Assembly (NCBI RefSeq): GCF_014646515.1
Contig: NZ_BMNK01000012.1
Span: 124,001 to 188,000, forward strand
DNA length: 64,000 nucleotides
DNA from: Nonomuraea glycinis
GTDB lineage: Bacteria; Actinomycetota; Actinomycetes; Streptosporangiales; Streptosporangiaceae
Direction: 5' to 3'
Positions 59,485 through 64,000 of this stretch are shown piece by piece. A model generated the notes under the pieces. The model had not been told where the DNA came from and did not search any database. It saw only the letters and a program-made list of their open reading frames with translations. The stretch's first letter is position 1. Every line of letters begins with the position of its first letter. The position numbers and the translations under genes were made by a program.

Positions 59485-60072
59485 TCAGGAGGGTTGGGGG
59501 CGCTGGAGGCCCGCGAGGAGCAGTGCGACCATGCGGCGGGGCTCGTAGTGCGGGTCGCTGTCGCCTCCGGCGCACAGGTTGCCGATGCCGCGCATCAGCT
59601 CGTAAGCCTGGGTGCCGGGGCTGATCTCGCCGGCGTCGACCGCGGCGTCGAGCAACTGGGCGAGGACGGGCACCAGGCGGTCGAGGAAGTAGGTGTGCAG
59701 CGCGTTGTAGCCGCTGCTGTCCGATCGCAGCGCGTTGGCGAGCCCGTGCTTGGTGACCAGGAAGCCGACGAAGAGGTCCACCCACTGACGCAGTGCCGCG
59801 AACGGAGAGTCGGCGGTGGCCAGCAGGGTCGGGCCGGCCTCGGCGCAGGCCTCGACCTGGTGGCGGTAGACGGCCACCACGAGATCCGCCCGAGTCGCGA
59901 AATGTCGGTAGATCGTCCCCATCCCGACGCCGGCTCTGGCCGCGATCTCCCGGATCGGCGCGTCGACGCCGGAGGTGACGAACACCGCGGCGGCGGCGGC
60001 GAGCAGCGCCTGGCGGTTGCGCACCGCGTCGGCCCGCTTGCTCCGGACCGGCACGTGCCCGGACTGGGACAC
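59485..60072 (-). CDS. TetR-family repressor
   Basis: A 195-residue regulator with a TetR helix-turn-helix (IREIAARAGVGMGTIYRHFA) and a helical ligand domain. The GTG at 60072 has GAAGGAG six bases upstream and gives the usual family length; the ATG at 60120 is less likely. It is divergent from the downstream two-component genes. Target unknown. Confidence 0.9.
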   Translation of the reverse strand: MSQSGHVPVRSKRADAVRNRQALLAAAAAVFVTSGVDAPIREIAARAGVGMGTIYRHFATRADLVVAVYRHQVEACAEAGPTLLATADSPFAALRQWVDLFVGFLVTKHGLANALRSDSSGYNALHTYFLDRLVPVLAQLLDAAVDAGEISPGTQAYELMRGIGNLCAGGDSDPHYEPRRMVALLLAGLQRPQPS

Positions 60073-60206
60073 CAAGCTCTCCTTCGATCGAACATCGCTC
60101 GCCAGGCCAAGGCTACACACTGCTTCGTTCGGTGGACCGGCGGTCGTGGCGCCTCCGGTTAGGCTGGCGTCATGGTCGCCGACGGCGTCGCAGGCGGGAC
60201 CCGCCC

Positions 60207-61424
60207 ATGGTGAGCGGCGACGTCCCGCGCTGGGATCGCGCCCGGCCCGCGGTGCCCTACCTGTTCATCCTGCTGCCCTCGGTCTTCGCCCTGCTGCGCG
60301 AGTGGCGGGTGGAGCTGCTGGTTCTGGCGCTGTCGGCCGCGGCCTGGCACTGGTTCATGGTGGGCCGGCAGCCCGGCTGGGGCGAGCGGCCGTGGGCCCG
60401 GGCCGGCTACTTCGTCGGGCTGCTCGGCTTCGTCGGGGCGCTGGTCAGGATCGACGGGGTGTTCTCGGTGACCGGGGTGGGGGCGTTCATCCTGGCTTTC
60501 ACCGTGCTGCCGGGATGGTGGGCGTACGCGGGGGTGGCGGCGACGGCCGCGGTGCTGGTGGTGGTGCCCGAGGGGCGGGCGCCGGGGCAGATGCTCTTCT
60601 CGTTCCTCGTCGCGACGCTGGTCGCCGCCACGGCCGGGCTGTCGGTCCGTACCATCTCCCAGCAGAACGACCAGCGCAAGGTGATGATCGAGCAGCTTCG
60701 CCGGACCAGCGCCGAGCTGGCCGCGCTCGCGGCGGAGAACGCGGACCTGCAGGCCCAGCTCCTCACCCGGGCCCGTGAGGCCGGTGTGCTGGGGGAGCGG
60801 CAGCGGATGGCGAGGGAGTTCCACGACACCGTCGCGCAGGGGTTGACCGGCATCATCACCCAGCTCGAAGCCATCGACGGCGCGGTCGGCGATCCCGTGC
60901 TCGGCGCGCGGCTGGCCACGATGCGCACGCTGGCCGGGGACAGCCTGAACGAGGCGCGCCGATCGATGCAGGCGTTACGCCCCGCTCCGCTGGCGGCGGC
61001 ACAGCTGCCCGCCGCCCTGGCGGACGTCGCGGCGACCTGGTCGCGGGCGACCGGCACGCCCGCCGCCTTCGCCGTGACCGGCGACCCCCGGCCGCTGCAC
61101 GTCGGGGTGGAGAGCACGTTGCTGCGCACCGCGCAGGAGGCGCTGGCCAACGCCGGCAAGCACGCCGACGCCTCCCGCGTCGGCCTCACGCTGTCGTACA
61201 TGGAGGATGTCGTCGTTCTTGACGTACGGGATGACGGCCGCGGATTCGTCCCCGGGGCGACCGGGCCCTCCGACGCCGGTGGCTTCGGGCTCGTCGCGAT
61301 GCGTCAGCGTGTCACCCGGCTGGCCGGCGACCTGGCGATCGAGGCCGCCCCCGGTCAGGGCACCGCGATCTCCGCCAGCATTCCGGCCATCCCGCCCGAT
61401 CCGTCCGCCGAAGACCTGAGGTGA
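60207..61424 (+). CDS. sensor histidine kinase (HisKA_3)
   Basis: A 405-residue kinase. The first ~140 residues hold about five membrane segments (LFILLPSVFALLREWRVELL, GAFILAFTVLPGWWAYAGVA), followed by a coiled-coil linker (IEQLRRTSAELAALAAENAD), the phospho-acceptor site REFHDTVAQGLTGIITQLEA, and an ATPase domain (ANAGKHADASRVGLTLSYM, GGFGLVAMRQRVTRL). The ATG at 60207 lacks a strong ribosome site, and a GTG at 60210 is equally possible. It forms an operon with the next gene. Confidence 0.9.
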   Translation: MVSGDVPRWDRARPAVPYLFILLPSVFALLREWRVELLVLALSAAAWHWFMVGRQPGWGERPWARAGYFVGLLGFVGALVRIDGVFSVTGVGAFILAFTVLPGWWAYAGVAATAAVLVVVPEGRAPGQMLFSFLVATLVAATAGLSVRTISQQNDQRKVMIEQLRRTSAELAALAAENADLQAQLLTRAREAGVLGERQRMAREFHDTVAQGLTGIITQLEAIDGAVGDPVLGARLATMRTLAGDSLNEARRSMQALRPAPLAAAQLPAALADVAATWSRATGTPAAFAVTGDPRPLHVGVESTLLRTAQEALANAGKHADASRVGLTLSYMEDVVVLDVRDDGRGFVPGATGPSDAGGFGLVAMRQRVTRLAGDLAIEAAPGQGTAISASIPAIPPDPSAEDLR

Positions 61425-61427
61425 GCC

Positions 61428-62066
61428 ATGCCCATTCGCATGATCATTGTCGATGACCATCCAGTGGTACGGGACGGGCTGCGCGGGATCTTCACCGGTG
61501 ACGACGCCTTCGAGGTCGTCGGGGAGGCTGCCGACGGACCGGAGGCGCTGGTCGTGGCCCTGCGGACCGCGCCCGACGTGGTGCTCATGGACCTGCGGAT
61601 GCCCAAGATGAGCGGCGCGGAGGTCATCCGCCGGCTCCGCGAGCAGACTCCCGGCATCCACATCCTGGTGCTGACCACGTTCGACGACGACGCCGACGTG
61701 CTGCCCGCGATCGACCAGGGCGCCACCGGCTATCTCCTCAAGGACACCCCGCGCGCCGACCTGCGCCGCGCCGTACAGGCGGCGGCCCGTGGCGAGACGG
61801 TGCTGTCCCCGTCCGTGACCGGCGTGCTGGCGCAGCGGTCGCGGGAGCCGGAACGGCGGACGCTGAGCCGCCGGGAGCTCGAAGTCCTCGGGCTCATCGC
61901 CCGGGGCGCGACCAATCGTGACGTGGCCGCGCGGCTGTTCATCACCGAGGCGACGGTCAAGACGCACCTGCTGCACCTGTTCGGCAAGCTCGGGGTGAAG
62001 GACCGGGCGGCCGCGGTCGCGGCGGCGTACGACATCGGCCTGCTCAAGCCGGGGGCTGACGGTTGA
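61428..62066 (+). CDS. NarL/LuxR-type response regulator
   Basis: A 212-residue regulator with the receiver acidic pair at 9-10, Asp55 in VVLMDLRMPK, and a LuxR helix-turn-helix (LSRRELEVLGLIARGATNRD, then FITEATVKTHLLHLFGKLGV). It lies 3 bases after the kinase gene. Confidence 0.94.
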   Translation: MPIRMIIVDDHPVVRDGLRGIFTGDDAFEVVGEAADGPEALVVALRTAPDVVLMDLRMPKMSGAEVIRRLREQTPGIHILVLTTFDDDADVLPAIDQGATGYLLKDTPRADLRRAVQAAARGETVLSPSVTGVLAQRSREPERRTLSRRELEVLGLIARGATNRDVAARLFITEATVKTHLLHLFGKLGVKDRAAAVAAAYDIGLLKPGADG

Positions 62067-62179
62067 CGGTAGTGCCAGCGGTACTCCTTCTGTTCAGGCT
62101 GCGGGATCGATCCCGGCCGGGGTCCGGCGTGATGCTTGTCAGCGTCAGAGTAAAGCCCCCCAGTCAGGGAGTGATCCCC

Positions 62180-63340
62180 ATGTCCAAGCTCGTCGAAGCC
62201 CCCGCCCGCACCCTCCGGCGTGGCGTCCTGGCCGCGGCCGCGGTCGCCGCGATGACCGGTCTGGTCCTGGGCGGTCTGCCGGCCACCGCGTCGGCGAAGA
62301 CCGACCCGGTGCAGAAGAGCCTGGACAAGCTGGTGAACAAGCACAAGTTCCCCGGCGTGATGGCTTCGGTGCGTGACGCCGACGGGAACACCACCGACTA
62401 TGTCGCCGGGGTCGCGAGCCTGAAGACGAAGGCGGAAGTGCCGGTCGACGGCTACGGCCGCATCGGCAGCGCCAGCAAGATGTTCACCGCGGTGGTCCTG
62501 CTCCAGCTCGCCGGGGAGGGCAAGGTGAAGCTGGACGCGCCGGTCGAGAGGTATCTGCCCAAGCTGGTGCGCGGCAAGGGCATCGACGGCCGGAAGATCA
62601 CCACGCGGCAGCTGCTGCAGCACACCGCCGGCCTGCCGAACTACACCGACCTCATCCCGGACTACCAGAAGATCCGGCACACCACCTTCTCCGAGCGCCG
62701 GCTGGTCGACATAGCCCTGGCGAAGAAGGCGTCCTTCGCGCCCGGCACGAAGTGGGCGTACAGCAACACGGGTTACATCCTGGCCGGAATGGTCGCTGAG
62801 AAGGTCACCGGACAGTCGATCTCCCGGCTGGTGGAGAAGCGGGTCATCGACAAGCTGGGCCTGGAGGAGACCTACTGGCCCGGCAAGGGCGTGGAGACCC
62901 TGCGCGACCCCCACCCCCACGGCTACCTCTCCGTCGGGCCGAAGAAGCCGCTGCTGGACTACACCAAGATGGACCCGTCCTGGGGCGGGGCCGCCGGACA
63001 GCTCGTCGCCACCCCCAGCGACCTCAACCGCTTCCTCGTCGGCCTCCAGGACGGCAAGCTGCTCAAGCCGAAGCAGTTCAAGGAGATGACCACGACGGTC
63101 AAGACCACCTTCCCGCCGACCTGGAACTGGCGGTACGGGCTGGGCTTGATCAAGATGAAGCTCAGCTGCGGCGGCACCGCGATCGGCCACGGTGGCGACA
63201 TCCACGGCTACGAGACCCGCGACGCCGTCACCCCCGACGGCCGCGCGGTCACGGTCATCGTGACCTCCCTGCCGCAGTCCGAGGCCGCCGGCAACGCGGT
63301 GCTCGCCACCGTGGACAGCGCCCTGTGCGCCGACAGCTGA
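62180..63340 (+). CDS. exported serine beta-lactamase/DD-peptidase-like hydrolase
   Basis: A 386-residue class C beta-lactamase-fold hydrolase. The signal peptide is RGVLAAAAVAAMTGLVLGGL with cleavage near ATASA. The catalytic triad motifs are S97-A-S-K100, Y194-S-N196 and HGG in AIGHGGDIHGYE. Family members include DD-peptidases, esterases and beta-lactamases, so the substrate is open. The ATG at 62180 begins the signal peptide; the open frame upstream to 62063 is not needed. It follows the two-component genes by 113 bases, in which no gene is seen. Confidence 0.92.
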   Translation: MSKLVEAPARTLRRGVLAAAAVAAMTGLVLGGLPATASAKTDPVQKSLDKLVNKHKFPGVMASVRDADGNTTDYVAGVASLKTKAEVPVDGYGRIGSASKMFTAVVLLQLAGEGKVKLDAPVERYLPKLVRGKGIDGRKITTRQLLQHTAGLPNYTDLIPDYQKIRHTTFSERRLVDIALAKKASFAPGTKWAYSNTGYILAGMVAEKVTGQSISRLVEKRVIDKLGLEETYWPGKGVETLRDPHPHGYLSVGPKKPLLDYTKMDPSWGGAAGQLVATPSDLNRFLVGLQDGKLLKPKQFKEMTTTVKTTFPPTWNWRYGLGLIKMKLSCGGTAIGHGGDIHGYETRDAVTPDGRAVTVIVTSLPQSEAAGNAVLATVDSALCADS

Positions 63341-63424
63341 CCCCACCGCACCCGCGGACGTGACCCCCACCGGCCACGTCCGCGACCGCCCGCCGTTCCG
63401 GGCTTCGCCGTGGCCAAGCATGTT

Positions 63425-63459
63425 TGACTTGATGACATGATGCTGGTGTCATCAAGTCA
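63425..63459. promoter_or_regulatory. perfect inverted repeat overlapping the Fic gene start
   Basis: TGACTTGATGACA and TGTCATCAAGTCA are perfect 13-bp arms around nine bases (TGATGCTGG). The right end includes the A of the ATG at 63459. A possible promoter (TTGACT, 16 bases, TGTCAT) is entirely inside it, giving a leaderless transcript. It is a very strong candidate for autoregulation. Confidence 0.75.
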
Positions 63460-64000
63460 TGCTTTATGGGACGCCGAAGTTGAGCAGTGCCGACCTCCGC
63501 GTAGTCGACGAGATCGAGCAGATCCGGCATCGACTCCGCTTGCATCTGCGTCCTCAGGAGCGGTGGACGAAGCAGTTGCGCAGAAGCCTCACCGCCAGGG
63601 CCATAGTCGGCTCCAACACGATCGAGGGTTATGCGGCGTCGGTGGAGGATGTGGAGGCGCTCATGGCCGGAGAGGCGCCTTTGGAGACCAGTGACGTCAC
63701 TCGACGAGAGGTGGAGAGTTACCAGCGGGCGATGACCTATATTCAGGCGCTCTCCGACGCCGGCGGGGAGTTCCGCTACGACCTGGGGCTGCTGAACGGC
63801 CTGCACTTCATGATTCAGGAGCATCATCGCAACAAACGGCCAGGTCGCCTCAGGCAGGGACCGGTCTATGTCACCAGTCCCGATGATCCCGCCGTCGCGG
63901 CGTATACCGGGCCGGATCACAAGCTGGTGGCCGGGCTCATGAGTGAGCTGATCCAGTGGCTGAACGAAGGGGATGTGGACGTTCCCGTCCATGTCCGGGC
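63459..64000 (+). CDS. Fic/DOC-family protein (3' end outside window)
   Basis: The first 180 residues of a Fic-type protein. The N-terminal region has the helix motif SNTIEGY (Ser52, Glu56, Gly57), which matches the inhibitory (S/T)xxxE(G/N) motif that blocks the ATP site in AMP-transferring Fic enzymes. The following segment LGLLNGLHFMIQEHHRNKRP and GRLRQGPVYVTSPDD fits the Fic core. The catalytic HxFxxGNGR motif lies beyond the window, so activity cannot be judged. A perfect palindrome overlaps its start. Confidence 0.85.
   Translation, partial: MLYGTPKLSSADLRVVDEIEQIRHRLRLHLRPQERWTKQLRRSLTARAIVGSNTIEGYAASVEDVEALMAGEAPLETSDVTRREVESYQRAMTYIQALSDAGGEFRYDLGLLNGLHFMIQEHHRNKRPGRLRQGPVYVTSPDDPAVAAYTGPDHKLVAGLMSELIQWLNEGDVDVPVHVR

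Overview
The window is high-GC chromosomal DNA from an actinomycete. It carries menaquinone genes, a 14-gene complex I operon, a BldC-type regulator, a DUF4229 protein, many ATGA/GTGA overlaps and GTG starts. The gene mix fits Streptosporangiales (Nonomuraea-like), but that placement is inference. No rRNA, tRNA or CRISPR array was seen.

Region 1 (1-6.4 kb): the end of a LysR regulator converges with an EamA permease across an 18-bp tandem repeat. A histidine phosphatase and the system II cytochrome c maturation genes (ResA-like, CcdA, ResB, CcsA) follow. This order matches Mycobacterium tuberculosis Rv0525-Rv0529.

Region 2 (6.4-10.6 kb): a small membrane protein, a metalloprotease resembling the anthrax lethal factor catalytic domain with a small downstream gene, BldC, DUF4229 and a secreted beta-propeller protein.

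Region 3 (10.6-29.0 kb): the respiratory block menG, menJ-like reductase, nuoA-N and a polyprenyl diphosphate synthase. A perfect Rex-type operator lies just before the reductase. Quinone synthesis and the NADH dehydrogenase that uses the quinone therefore probably share NAD+/NADH control.

Region 4 (29.0-33.0 kb): RarD, then a scar-like accessory island. It holds an SRPBCC gene fragment, an antitoxin/PIN toxin pair, a truncated SLOG-like gene, a strong hairpin made of two palindromes, a RepSA-type replication initiator remnant and an HTH gene overlapping a RelE-like gene (candidate toxin-antitoxin pair).

Region 5 (33.0-40 kb): an OmpR two-component system divergent from an L,D-transpeptidase lipoprotein, a small secreted protein, an FG-GAP protein, VapBC, and an ArsR-SRPBCC pair with a clear operator.

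Region 6 (40-53.6 kb): a Met/His-motif membrane protein with a giant P-type ATPase whose N-terminal half looks like a decayed second ATPase, a tiny ORF ending at a perfect terminator, an M29/NicX-like enzyme divergent from an MFS pump, a WXG-like protein, a secreted protein, a methyltransferase, MerR, a membrane protein, TetR, and an SDR behind two matched operators.

Region 7 (53.6-64 kb): an IS200/IS605 tnpB element that split a hypothetical gene, an MDR oxidoreductase, DUF2306, two NarL-type two-component systems, TetR, a serine beta-lactamase-like hydrolase, and a Fic gene (cut by the window end) whose start is overlapped by a perfect inverted repeat.
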